This document shows, one piece after another, positions 7,971 to 15,170 of a stretch of 18,544 nucleotides of DNA. Origin of the DNA: Clostridia bacterium (lineage in GTDB: Bacteria > Bacillota > Clostridia > Oscillospirales > Acutalibacteraceae); the NCBI GenBank assembly GCA_900755995.1, contig CAAEIM010000223.1, forward strand, positions 1-18,544, read 5' to 3'. The notes beneath the pieces are model-generated. The model searched no databases and was not told the DNA's origin. It worked only from the letters and a program-made list of their open reading frames with translations. The position numbers and the translations under genes are program-made. How positions within the stretch are numbered: the first letter of the stretch is position 1; every line of letters starts with the position of its first letter.

Positions 7971-9335
7971 TTAGCCGCCCTGCGGAATCAGTCCCTGCAC
8001 GAATACGATTAATATAAGAACAGGAATTACATATTTGACATATGGTTTTATAAATTGTGGAAATTTCAAGCCGCTACCCTGATTACATTCCTGTAAGTAT
8101 CCGTCAAATCCCCAGCCAAATTTTGTTGAGCAGAATAACGTATATATCAGTGCGCCTATAGGAATGAGCAGGTTGCTTACTGCAAAGTCCTCCAAATCCA
8201 GAACGCCTTTTCCAAATAAACTAAAGCCGCTCAGCAGATTGAAGCCGAATATACACGGCAGACTTCCTAAAAGTACGATTACTGCGTTTATAATTACGGA
8301 TTTTTTTCTGCTGATATTAAACATATCAATGCCAAAAGAAATCAGATTTTCAAAAACAGCAATAAGAGTTGAGAAGCAGGCAAATGTCATAAACAGAAAG
8401 AAAAGCGAACCCCAGATTCGTCCTCCGACCATATTAACAAACACATTTGGAAGCGTAACAAATATCAGCGCAGGGCCTTGGTCAGGCTCTATGTTGTATG
8501 AGAAGCAGGCGGGGAAGATGATTAAACCGGCGGAGATTGCAACAAAGGTGTCGAGAACGCAGATTTTAATTGATTCGCTCGGCAGTGTTTTTTCCTTTGA
8601 CATATAACTGCCGAATATTTCCATAGATGCTATGCCGAGGCTCAGAGTAAAGAAAGCCTGAGTCATTGCGGAAGTAATAACATTGCCAATGCCGATGGAA
8701 GATATTCTTTCTAAATCAGGAACCAAATAAAAGCTTAACCCCTCGGCTGCTCCCGACAGTGTAAGGCTGTTTACTGCAAGTATTACTATTAAAGCCAGAA
8801 GAGAAAGCATCATAAATTTGCTGACGGTTTCAATTCCCTTTTGTATGCCTTTGCTGCATACAAAAAATCCGGCAACAGTAATAATCGCCATCCAGATAAT
8901 CATTTCAGTCGGAGATGACATCAGATTTGAAAATACATTGCTCACATTCTGAGATGTCATTCCGCTTTCAAATGTGCCCGTAGCAAATTTAAAGAAATAA
9001 CTCAGCATCCATCCGGATACGGGTGCGTAGAACATCATAAGCAGATAGCAGCCTAACATACAAAACCAGCCGTGAACGTGCCATTTGCTTTTTGGCTTTT
9101 CCAGAGTTTTGTAGGCAAGCACGGCGCTTTTTCGGCTTGCCCTGCCTATTGCAAGCTCCATAGTCAGTACGGGTATGCCCAGAATTACAAGAAACAGCAG
9201 GTAAAGCAGTACAAAAATGCCTCCGCCGTTTTGTCCGGTAACATAGGGAAATCGCCAGACATTGCCTATTCCTATTGCACAGCCTGCGCTGACAAGAATA
9301 AATCCAAGCTTGGATTTAAAATTTTCTCTTTCCAT
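7971..9335 (-). CDS. Sodium-dependent neurotransmitter:sodium symporter (NSS/SNF) family transporter
   Basis: Integral membrane transporter that uses the sodium gradient to import a small substrate, most likely an amino acid. The 454-residue protein has the family signature in helix 1 (AGCAIGIGNVWRFPYV, then GQNGGGIF), the helix 2 motif GIPVLTMELAIGR, and a helix 6 region (AFFTLSLGIASMEIFGSY) very close to the substrate-binding stretch of LeuT. I count 11 membrane helices, as in MhsT and Tyt1, rather than the 12 of LeuT. Tyrosine, tryptophan or other hydrophobic amino acids are candidates, but the substrate cannot be fixed from sequence. The start is ATG 9335, with AGGAG (complement of 9343-9347) seven bases upstream; an upstream in-frame ATG at 9356 has no such site. 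It has its own promoter although it follows the SEDS gene. Confidence 0.93.
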   Translation of the reverse strand: MERENFKSKLGFILVSAGCAIGIGNVWRFPYVTGQNGGGIFVLLYLLFLVILGIPVLTMELAIGRASRKSAVLAYKTLEKPKSKWHVHGWFCMLGCYLLMMFYAPVSGWMLSYFFKFATGTFESGMTSQNVSNVFSNLMSSPTEMIIWMAIITVAGFFVCSKGIQKGIETVSKFMMLSLLALIVILAVNSLTLSGAAEGLSFYLVPDLERISSIGIGNVITSAMTQAFFTLSLGIASMEIFGSYMSKEKTLPSESIKICVLDTFVAISAGLIIFPACFSYNIEPDQGPALIFVTLPNVFVNMVGGRIWGSLFFLFMTFACFSTLIAVFENLISFGIDMFNISRKKSVIINAVIVLLGSLPCIFGFNLLSGFSLFGKGVLDLEDFAVSNLLIPIGALIYTLFCSTKFGWGFDGYLQECNQGSGLKFPQFIKPYVKYVIPVLILIVFVQGLIPQGG

Positions 9336-9367
9336 AAATACTCTCCTAAATGACAAAATATATTATA

Positions 9368-9397
9368 ATTATATAGATGTTTAATGCATATTGTCAA
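9368..9397 (-). promoter_or_regulatory. Sigma-A-type promoter of the NSS transporter gene
   Basis: On the minus strand, TTGACA (9397-9392), an 18-base spacer and a perfect TATAAT (9373-9368). Transcription would start about 25 bases before the ATG at 9335. Confidence 0.8.
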
Positions 9398-9442
9398 GTC
9401 GGCAGAGGCATTATCTTTGTTTTGATGTAAAGAAATGAATCG

Positions 9443-10597
9443 CTATATAACAGAACGCACAGGCTTTGTTTCGGAAAATGTTTTAGAGATTTTTTTGTCG
9501 GTGTTGGCACTTACGCTCTGCACAAGTCCGATACAGATAAGAATACTCATAATTGACGAGCCGCCTGCACTGAAAAAGGGGAGAGTGATGCCTATTACAG
9601 GCAAAAAGCCCAACACCATTCCAAGGTTAATTATCGTTTGAGATGCAATAAGAGAAAATACTCCCGCACAAATACATTTTCCTTCTATATTATTTGCATT
9701 TATACCGATGACAACGATTTTGAGCATAATCAACAGCAGAATTAGAATAATCAGACAGCAGCCTATAAAGCCTAATTCCTCGCCTGCAACCGAAAAGATA
9801 AAATCATTTTCCTGCTCGGGAACAATTCCGTATTCAACCCTCGTGCCGTTGCCGTAGCCTGCGCCCGTGAGCATCCCGCTTGCTATTGAGATTTTTCCCT
9901 GATACTGCTGCCAGCCGTAATTTGACATTGAATTTCCGTCAATATCAAGCAGGGCAATAAAGCGATTCCTGTGCTCGTCATTAAGTACATAATTCCATAT
10001 AAAAGGTATAGCTGTCAGAACCCCTGCCGCCAGCATAATATAATATTTTTTGGCAATCCCTGCTGAAAATGCAGTAATAAGAGCGATAAATGCAAAAATC
10101 AATACTGTTCCGTCCTCGCCCTGCAGGTGAATTAATGCCATGGGAATACCTGCGTGGAGCAATAGTGCAAGGGCGGCAGGAAATGACTTTATCCTTCCCC
10201 TTTCATATATAACACTTATGTGTTTGGCAAACGTAATTATAAAGCAAATTTTAATAAACTCGGACGGCTGTACAGATAAATTGCCTATTTGCAGCCAGGC
10301 GGTATCATCTGTACCGCTTACCTGTATTCCAAATAGGAATACAAGACACGCAAGAAAAACTCCCAAAGCCGCAAATAAATACCAGAATTTTACAATATCA
10401 TTGTAATCCATAACAGCGACAACGCAGCCGATAACAGTTCCAAGCAATACAGCCATTATTTGAGTAGTAAGATAGTTGTAGCTGCCGGCTCTCTGCATAC
10501 TGAAAATCAAAAGCAGACTATAGACCAAAGCAGTGCATACAAGCAGCGATAAAATGAAGTCGTTTTTTTTAATTTTTGCAATAAAAGCCTTTATCAA
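9443..10597 (-). CDS. SEDS-family peptidoglycan glycosyltransferase (FtsW/RodA/SpoVE type)
   Basis: Polytopic membrane protein (384 residues, about ten helices) of the family that polymerises lipid II into glycan strands with a partner class B penicillin-binding protein. Hallmarks are AWLQIGNLSVQPSEFIKI (100-117), GEDGTVLIF (160-168), VPEQENDFIFSVAGEELGF and the C-terminal PFFSAGGSS. Asp265 in NDFIF aligns with the essential aspartate of E. coli FtsW (Asp297). Wording does not decide between FtsW, RodA and SpoVE; a role in elongation, division or spore cortex synthesis is open. The start is TTG 10597, with AAGGAAG (complement of 10605-10611) seven bases upstream and no nearby ATG. It lies 107 bases downstream of spo0A, beyond a hairpin. 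No partner penicillin-binding protein gene is in the window. Confidence 0.92.
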   Translation of the reverse strand: MIKAFIAKIKKNDFILSLLVCTALVYSLLLIFSMQRAGSYNYLTTQIMAVLLGTVIGCVVAVMDYNDIVKFWYLFAALGVFLACLVFLFGIQVSGTDDTAWLQIGNLSVQPSEFIKICFIITFAKHISVIYERGRIKSFPAALALLLHAGIPMALIHLQGEDGTVLIFAFIALITAFSAGIAKKYYIMLAAGVLTAIPFIWNYVLNDEHRNRFIALLDIDGNSMSNYGWQQYQGKISIASGMLTGAGYGNGTRVEYGIVPEQENDFIFSVAGEELGFIGCCLIILILLLIMLKIVVIGINANNIEGKCICAGVFSLIASQTIINLGMVLGFLPVIGITLPFFSAGGSSIMSILICIGLVQSVSANTDKKISKTFSETKPVRSVI

Positions 10598-10665
10598 TAA
10601 AATACTTCCTTGTAGTTAATTTTGCGGTGCAACTGAATATTCACGGTATAAATCGGCATAATATT

Positions 10666-10697
10666 TTCAAGGACTGCCCATAAGGACAGCCCTTGAA
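10666..10697 (-). terminator. Strong hairpin after spo0A, probable terminator
   Basis: In the minus-strand RNA this is a 14-bp uninterrupted stem, 10697-10684 with 10679-10666, loop UUAU, using two G-U pairs. On the plus strand the same places are A/C mismatches. It starts 8 bases after the spo0A stop. The following AAUAUUAU is a poor U tract, so termination may be incomplete and the SEDS gene may receive some read-through. Confidence 0.6.
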
Positions 10698-10704
10698 TAA
10701 AAGG

Positions 10705-11475
10705 TCAGCTTGCGTTTTTAATCTGTAATCTCAGTCTGTCTGAAATCATTGCAATAAATTCACTGTTGGTAGGCTTACCTCTGTCGTTGTGAATGGTATA
10801 GCCAAAGTAGGAATTAAGCACATCAACATCACCTCTGTCCCAGGCTACCTCAATAGCGTGGCGAATAGCTCGCTCAACTCTTGAGGAAGTGGTTTCGTAT
10901 TTTTTAGCTACCGATGGATAAAGCTGTTTTGTAACTGCATTGATTATTTCCGGATGTTCAACCGACATAATTATTGAATCTCTCAGATAATGGTATCCTT
11001 TAATATGAGCAGGCACACCGATTTCGTGCAGAATTTCGGTTACCTTCAGCTCTATTCCGAAAGAATCAAACATAATAGGGTTGCCGATATAGCTGTCTTT
11101 GCCTCTCTTTGTCATATTTTCAATATTTTCGCAAAGCTCAGTAATATCATATGGTTTGAGCACAAAGTAAGATGCACCCGAATTCATAACCTGCTGTTCA
11201 AGGATAGCGTTGTGAAATGAAGAGAACACTATAAAAACAGGAGCTTTCAGCTTATCTCTTTTAACACTGCGCATAACTCCGATTGCATCAAGTCTGGTCA
11301 TAAATGAATCCATTAATACAACGTCGGGCTGTTCTGCTTTGATACGGTTGAGAAGCTCCTCTCCGTCTTTTGCACAAAAAGCGGCAGAAATATTATGATT
11401 TTCTAAAATCTGGCTGCTTTCCTGCGAAAACTCGGACGCTTCTTCTGTAATGATGATTTTGATTGCTTTTTCCAT
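10705..11475 (-). CDS. spo0A: Sporulation transcription factor Spo0A
   Basis: Master response regulator of entry into sporulation; activated by phosphorylation, it binds 0A boxes. The protein is 256 residues. The receiver domain (about 1-125) keeps the phosphoacceptor Asp56 (VVLMD) and Lys107 (FVLKPYD). Ser85 replaces the switch threonine. Where Spo0A normally has two acidic-pocket aspartates (ADDN), this protein has Glu11-Glu12 (TEEA). The proline usually two residues past the MDxxM block is Thr60. The C-terminal DNA-binding domain is highly conserved (SSRVERAIRHAIEVAWDRG, GYTIHNDRGKPTNSEFIAM), so the identity is firm. ATG 11475 is preceded by a modest site, GGGGGA. It follows spoIVB with a 150-base gap, the standard order in spore formers. 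Confidence 0.97.
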   Translation of the reverse strand: MEKAIKIIITEEASEFSQESSQILENHNISAAFCAKDGEELLNRIKAEQPDVVLMDSFMTRLDAIGVMRSVKRDKLKAPVFIVFSSFHNAILEQQVMNSGASYFVLKPYDITELCENIENMTKRGKDSYIGNPIMFDSFGIELKVTEILHEIGVPAHIKGYHYLRDSIIMSVEHPEIINAVTKQLYPSVAKKYETTSSRVERAIRHAIEVAWDRGDVDVLNSYFGYTIHNDRGKPTNSEFIAMISDRLRLQIKNAS

Positions 11476-11506
11476 TGATTATTTCCCCCAGTAAATTTTC
11501 TGTGAG

Positions 11507-11530
11507 ATTATATTACCATAAAATGGTAAT
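11507..11530 (-). promoter_or_regulatory. spo0A promoter -10 element with adjoining palindrome (operator candidate)
   Basis: On the minus strand TATAAT lies at 11512-11507, about 32 bases before the spo0A ATG. A perfect inverted repeat, ATTACCAT-AAA-ATGGTAAT (11512-11530), abuts it on the upstream side, in the space between the -10 and any -35. No consensus -35 hexamer stands at normal spacing (TTGCCA is 20 bases away), so the promoter may need an activator or another sigma factor. I found no convincing sigma-H match. Confidence 0.5.
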
Positions 11531-11550
11531 TTTGGCAATAGTTTCCAAGC

Positions 11551-11571
11551 AAAAAATTTCATTAAATGAAA
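11551..11571 (-). terminator. Weak AT-rich hairpin with T run after spoIVB
   Basis: Minus-strand TTTCAT-TTA-ATGAAA (11571-11557) followed by TTTTTT (11556-11551). The stem has only six mostly A-T pairs, so it is at best a weak terminator between spoIVB and spo0A. Confidence 0.25.
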
Positions 11572-11625
11572 AAATTTTTTTGGTTAAAATAATTAATTGG
11601 TATTATTTCCTTAAATATCTTGTTA

Positions 11626-12636
11626 TTACTTATATTTCGACAACATATTGCCTGCATATATTCCGTAGCCCTCGTTTGTTGAATTTACAAAAACGTGGGT
11701 TACAGCACCAATAAGCTTTCCGTCCATCACAATAGGGCTTCCGCTCATCCCCTGAACAATGCCGCCCGCCTTATTGAGAAGCCTTTCGTCGGTAATTTTA
11801 ATCGTAAAGCTTTCGCTTTCGGAAGGATTTCTGCTTATGCTTGTAACCTCAATGCTGTAAGGCTGAGGCGTATTGCCCTCTATTGTCGAATATACAGTCG
11901 CTTTGCCTGTTTTTAGCTCAGATATTTTTGCAACGGGATATTTTTTCTTGCCTTCCAATATAATTTCGTCAAAAGTACCGAAAATACCTATATCGCTGTT
12001 CTGCGTGATTTCTCCTATTGTTTTGTCAGAAAAGTATCCGTTAAGACTGCCGGGGGAGCCGTTGGTACTTTTGGTAACACTGCTGATTTCAGCCATCGCC
12101 GCTTCGCCTGAGGCAAGGGGCATAAGAGCATAGGTGTCGCAGTCACAAATGCCGTGACCCAGTGCGGCAAAGTAGCTTTGGTCACTGTCATAATAGGTTA
12201 CAGTGCCTATTCCTGCGCTGCTGTCCCTTACCCACGCACCTATAAGATAATTTCCTGCCGTGTTTTTTATCGGAGTTATCTCCTTGGTTTCCTCTTTATT
12301 GTCACGCTCTATTGTAATTTCGAGCGTATCACCGTTGGAATTTAATGCCATTTCACGCAGCTTTTCATTGGAAGAAATATCAACCTCGTTAATTTTTTTT
12401 ATAACATCGCTTTCTTTAAGACCTGCGCTTTTTGCCGGACATACATACTTGCAGCCGTCAAAATAGCTTTCAAGCTCAACTATCATTACGCCGTCGGAGT
12501 ACATCTTAAGTCCAAAGGGTTCTCCGCCGAGGTAAACATATTTTTCAATTTCTCCGCCGTTGCAGGGCATAGAGCCGGCAGCAGCGGTAATAATACCTGT
12601 TAAGGCAACTGATAAAAATTTTTTTAAAATTTTCAA
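11626..12636 (-). CDS. spoIVB: SpoIVB peptidase (S55 family, PDZ-containing)
   Basis: Serine peptidase made in the forespore and secreted into the space between the two membranes. In B. subtilis it cleaves SpoIVFA and so releases pro-sigma-K processing in the mother cell. The 336-residue product has an N-terminal membrane anchor or signal (about 7-21), a PDZ domain (about 45-120; AKSAGLKESDVIKKIN) and the S55 peptidase domain. The catalytic triad is visible: His161 (ALGHGICD), Asp283 (ITDERLL) and Ser298 (GIVQGMSGSPI). The Asp-Ser spacing of 15 equals that of the B. subtilis enzyme. The protein is about 90 residues shorter than B. subtilis SpoIVB (426), mostly in front of the catalytic histidine. 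The start is TTG 12636, after GAGGGTGA (complement of 12641-12648). I see no clear sigma-F/G promoter. Confidence 0.95.
   Translation of the reverse strand: MKILKKFLSVALTGIITAAAGSMPCNGGEIEKYVYLGGEPFGLKMYSDGVMIVELESYFDGCKYVCPAKSAGLKESDVIKKINEVDISSNEKLREMALNSNGDTLEITIERDNKEETKEITPIKNTAGNYLIGAWVRDSSAGIGTVTYYDSDQSYFAALGHGICDCDTYALMPLASGEAAMAEISSVTKSTNGSPGSLNGYFSDKTIGEITQNSDIGIFGTFDEIILEGKKKYPVAKISELKTGKATVYSTIEGNTPQPYSIEVTSISRNPSESESFTIKITDERLLNKAGGIVQGMSGSPIVMDGKLIGAVTHVFVNSTNEGYGIYAGNMLSKYK
11636..11642 (-). promoter_or_regulatory. Possible 0A box upstream of spo0A
   Basis: The minus strand reads TGTCGAA here, a perfect match to the 7-base Spo0A-binding core, inside the last codons of spoIVB and about 125 bases upstream of the spo0A -10. 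A second perfect copy on the plus strand (11884-11890) lies well inside spoIVB, so chance matches do occur in this window. Confidence 0.3.
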
Positions 12637-12815
12637 AAAATCACCCTCTTTCCGTTGCCAATCTTAGTTTTTGCATTTATAATAGAAGAAAAACGTATTT
12701 TAGAAATATTAAAAAACTTTTTGGCATTAACGTCTTGAAATTCAGGCTTAATCAGTCGAAATTTTCAAATATTTTTATTATTTTTCAGTATTTTCATTGA
12801 GAGGGAATTGAAAAA

Positions 12816-15146
12816 ATGGCAGTGAATTTAAAGGGACTTACTTCTCAGGAAGTGAGTAAAAGGGTAAGTGAGGGCAAGGTAAATATTACCACAAATCTCC
12901 GTACAAAGTCGATAGGCAGAATTTTCAGAGATAATATCTGCACACTGTTTAATGCAATCAATCTGGTTCTCCTTGCAGCACTCTTGTTTGTCGGCTCGTA
13001 CAAAAATATGCTTTTTATAGGAATTATGATTGCAAACACCGTAATTGGCATTGTACAGGAAATTCGTTCTAAAAAAAGTGTTGATAAGCTGACGATTCTT
13101 TCAGAAAAAAAGGTTACGGTTATTCGTGACGGACGTGAATGTGAGATAAGCAAGGACGAAATAGTACAGGACGATTTGATAATGCTGTCAAGAGGCGCTC
13201 AGATTCCCGCCGACTGTATTGTGTGCGAGGGTGAATGTAAGGTAAACGAAAGCCTGCTTACGGGTGAATCCAATCTTATTGAGAAAAAAATCGGGGATAA
13301 GCTGCTGTCAGGCAGTTTCATAAGTCTGGGAAAATGCTATGCAACGGCAGAAAAGGTCGGCCCTGAGTGCTATGCAGCTAAGATAAACAATGAGGCAAAG
13401 TACATAAAGAAGGTCAACTCCGAAATATTGCGTTCATTTAATTTTATTATAAAAGTTTGCACCTTTATTTTATTTCCGATAGGAATTGCTTTTTTTATAA
13501 GACAGTTCAATATCCAAGGCGGCGACCTGCAGGATACGGTTGTGAGCACGGTTGCGGCTCTGCTCGGAATGATTCCAAAGGGAATGATTTTGCTGACAAG
13601 CTCGGTGCTTGCCGTTTCAACAATAAGGCTTACAAAAAATAAGGTGCTCGTTCAGGAAATGTACTGCATAGAAACACTTGCAAGAGTTGATGTGCTGTGT
13701 CTTGACAAAACGGGAACTCTGACAACAGACGATATGGATGTTGCAGATATAATTCGCCTTAAAGACAGCAAAGAAATTGAAACGGCGCTGTCGTCAATCG
13801 CACATTTTTCTGAGGATAAAAACGCAACCATGCTGGCTGTAGAGAAATTTGTTAAGGATTATAAGTATGTAGGCTGTAAAAAATTCTATCCGTTTTCTTC
13901 GGAAACAAAGTGGTCGGGCGGCGATTTTGAAAACGGCAGGTCATATGTAATCGGAGCCGCCGAGTTTCTGTTTAAGGACAGGCAAAAATATAAAAATGTT
14001 TTTGATGCTATTGAAAAAACCAGCGATACCGTAAGAATTGTCGTGCTCGCTTCTTCACAAAAATCGCTCAAAAGCGGTTTGCCTGATGATTTAGAGCCGC
14101 TTGCATTACTGCTTATAAAGGATAAGCTGCGTGAAAATGTAACCGATACTATTAATTATTTTAAGGAGCAGGGAGTAGCTCTCAAGGTTATTTCTGGCGA
14201 CAGCGTAAAAACTGTTCAAAATATTGCAAAGGACACCGGAATTACCGGTGCGGAAAATGCAGTTGATATGTCAACAATTAAAACACAGGAGGAGCTTGAA
14301 AAAGTTGCCGAGAATTGCAGCGTATTCGGCAGGGTGACGCCCCAGCAGAAAAAGCAGCTTGTGCTTGCGCTTAAAAAGAGAGGCCATTCGGTTGCTATGA
14401 CAGGTGACGGTGTAAATGACGTTCTCGCATTAAAAGAGGCTGACTGCTCAATAGCTATGGCGGCAGGAAGTGACGCCGCAAGAAATGTGTCGCAGCTTGT
14501 GCTTGTGAATAATGACTTTGCTTCAATGCCGGGCGTTGTAGCCGAGGGCAGAAGAACGATAAATAACCTTGAGCGAAGCTCTGCTTTGTATCTGGTTAAA
14601 ACTATTTATACCATATGTCTTTCAATATTCTTTGTGTTTTTTAATATGTCATATCCGTTTGAGCCGATTCATCTCTCTCTTATCGGTGCTTTAACAGTGG
14701 GATTCCCGTCATTTGTGCTTGCTTTGCAGCCGAATAAAAGCAGAGTTAAGGGTAACTTCACATATAATATTATAGCCAGAGCAATTCCTGCGGCTTTTTG
14801 CACCGTGATTAATATTATTACAATGGCGATAATTGCAATTTATACCCCGATTCCTGAGGCTGAGTACTCTACCATTTGCGTGTATATGACTGCGCTGTGT
14901 GCTTATTTGCTGCTGTTAAGGCTTTCGTATCCATTCAATGCACTGAGAATTGCAATGCTGATTATATCGGCGGGAGGAATTGTTGCAGGAAGTCTTATCT
15001 TTTCCGGTTTCTTCTCTCTTGTATGGCTTTCACCTTACGGACTGCTTATTTTTGCTCTGCTTTCGGTGGTTACAGCACTGGTGTTTAATTTGCTTTATAA
15101 TTATGCGGAAAAGCTTATAGAAAAAAATAAAAATAAATACAGGTAA
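12816..15146 (+). CDS. Cation-translocating P-type ATPase, CtpE-like
   Basis: Membrane pump driven by ATP through an aspartyl-phosphate. The product is 776 residues. Visible motifs are the actuator loop TGES (149-152), the phosphorylation site Asp297 in DKTGTLTT, and the hinge GDGVND (530-535). There are two helices before the actuator, two after it and about six after the phosphorylation domain. The segment after helix 4 (KVLVQEMYCIETLARVDVLC) and LTVGFPSFVLALQPN in helix 6 resemble the mycobacterial CtpE group, where CtpE is linked to calcium uptake. The helix 4 motif, normally PEGL, is Pro254-Lys255-Gly256-Met257, so a lysine replaces the ion-binding glutamate; the ion is therefore uncertain. 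There is no heavy-metal domain. ATG 12816 follows GAGAGGGA (12799-12806). No convincing promoter is seen in the 179-base divergent gap. cca follows after 24 bases. Confidence 0.93.
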   Translation: MAVNLKGLTSQEVSKRVSEGKVNITTNLRTKSIGRIFRDNICTLFNAINLVLLAALLFVGSYKNMLFIGIMIANTVIGIVQEIRSKKSVDKLTILSEKKVTVIRDGRECEISKDEIVQDDLIMLSRGAQIPADCIVCEGECKVNESLLTGESNLIEKKIGDKLLSGSFISLGKCYATAEKVGPECYAAKINNEAKYIKKVNSEILRSFNFIIKVCTFILFPIGIAFFIRQFNIQGGDLQDTVVSTVAALLGMIPKGMILLTSSVLAVSTIRLTKNKVLVQEMYCIETLARVDVLCLDKTGTLTTDDMDVADIIRLKDSKEIETALSSIAHFSEDKNATMLAVEKFVKDYKYVGCKKFYPFSSETKWSGGDFENGRSYVIGAAEFLFKDRQKYKNVFDAIEKTSDTVRIVVLASSQKSLKSGLPDDLEPLALLLIKDKLRENVTDTINYFKEQGVALKVISGDSVKTVQNIAKDTGITGAENAVDMSTIKTQEELEKVAENCSVFGRVTPQQKKQLVLALKKRGHSVAMTGDGVNDVLALKEADCSIAMAAGSDAARNVSQLVLVNNDFASMPGVVAEGRRTINNLERSSALYLVKTIYTICLSIFFVFFNMSYPFEPIHLSLIGALTVGFPSFVLALQPNKSRVKGNFTYNIIARAIPAAFCTVINIITMAIIAIYTPIPEAEYSTICVYMTALCAYLLLLRLSYPFNALRIAMLIISAGGIVAGSLIFSGFFSLVWLSPYGLLIFALLSVVTALVFNLLYNYAEKLIEKNKNKYR

Positions 15147-15170
15147 CTGTTTGAGATAGGGGATGAGGGC

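Noticed and set aside
7963..7977. Small hairpin CGGCT-GCTTT-AGCCG at the end of the NSS transporter gene
   Set aside because: It is only 5 bp, overlaps the stop codon and has a poor T run; the hairpin at 7848-7880 is a better terminator.
12754..12760. AGTCGAA in the spoIVB/ATPase divergent gap, considered as a 0A box
   Set aside because: It matches six of seven core bases and mismatches the conserved first T; such matches are expected by chance.
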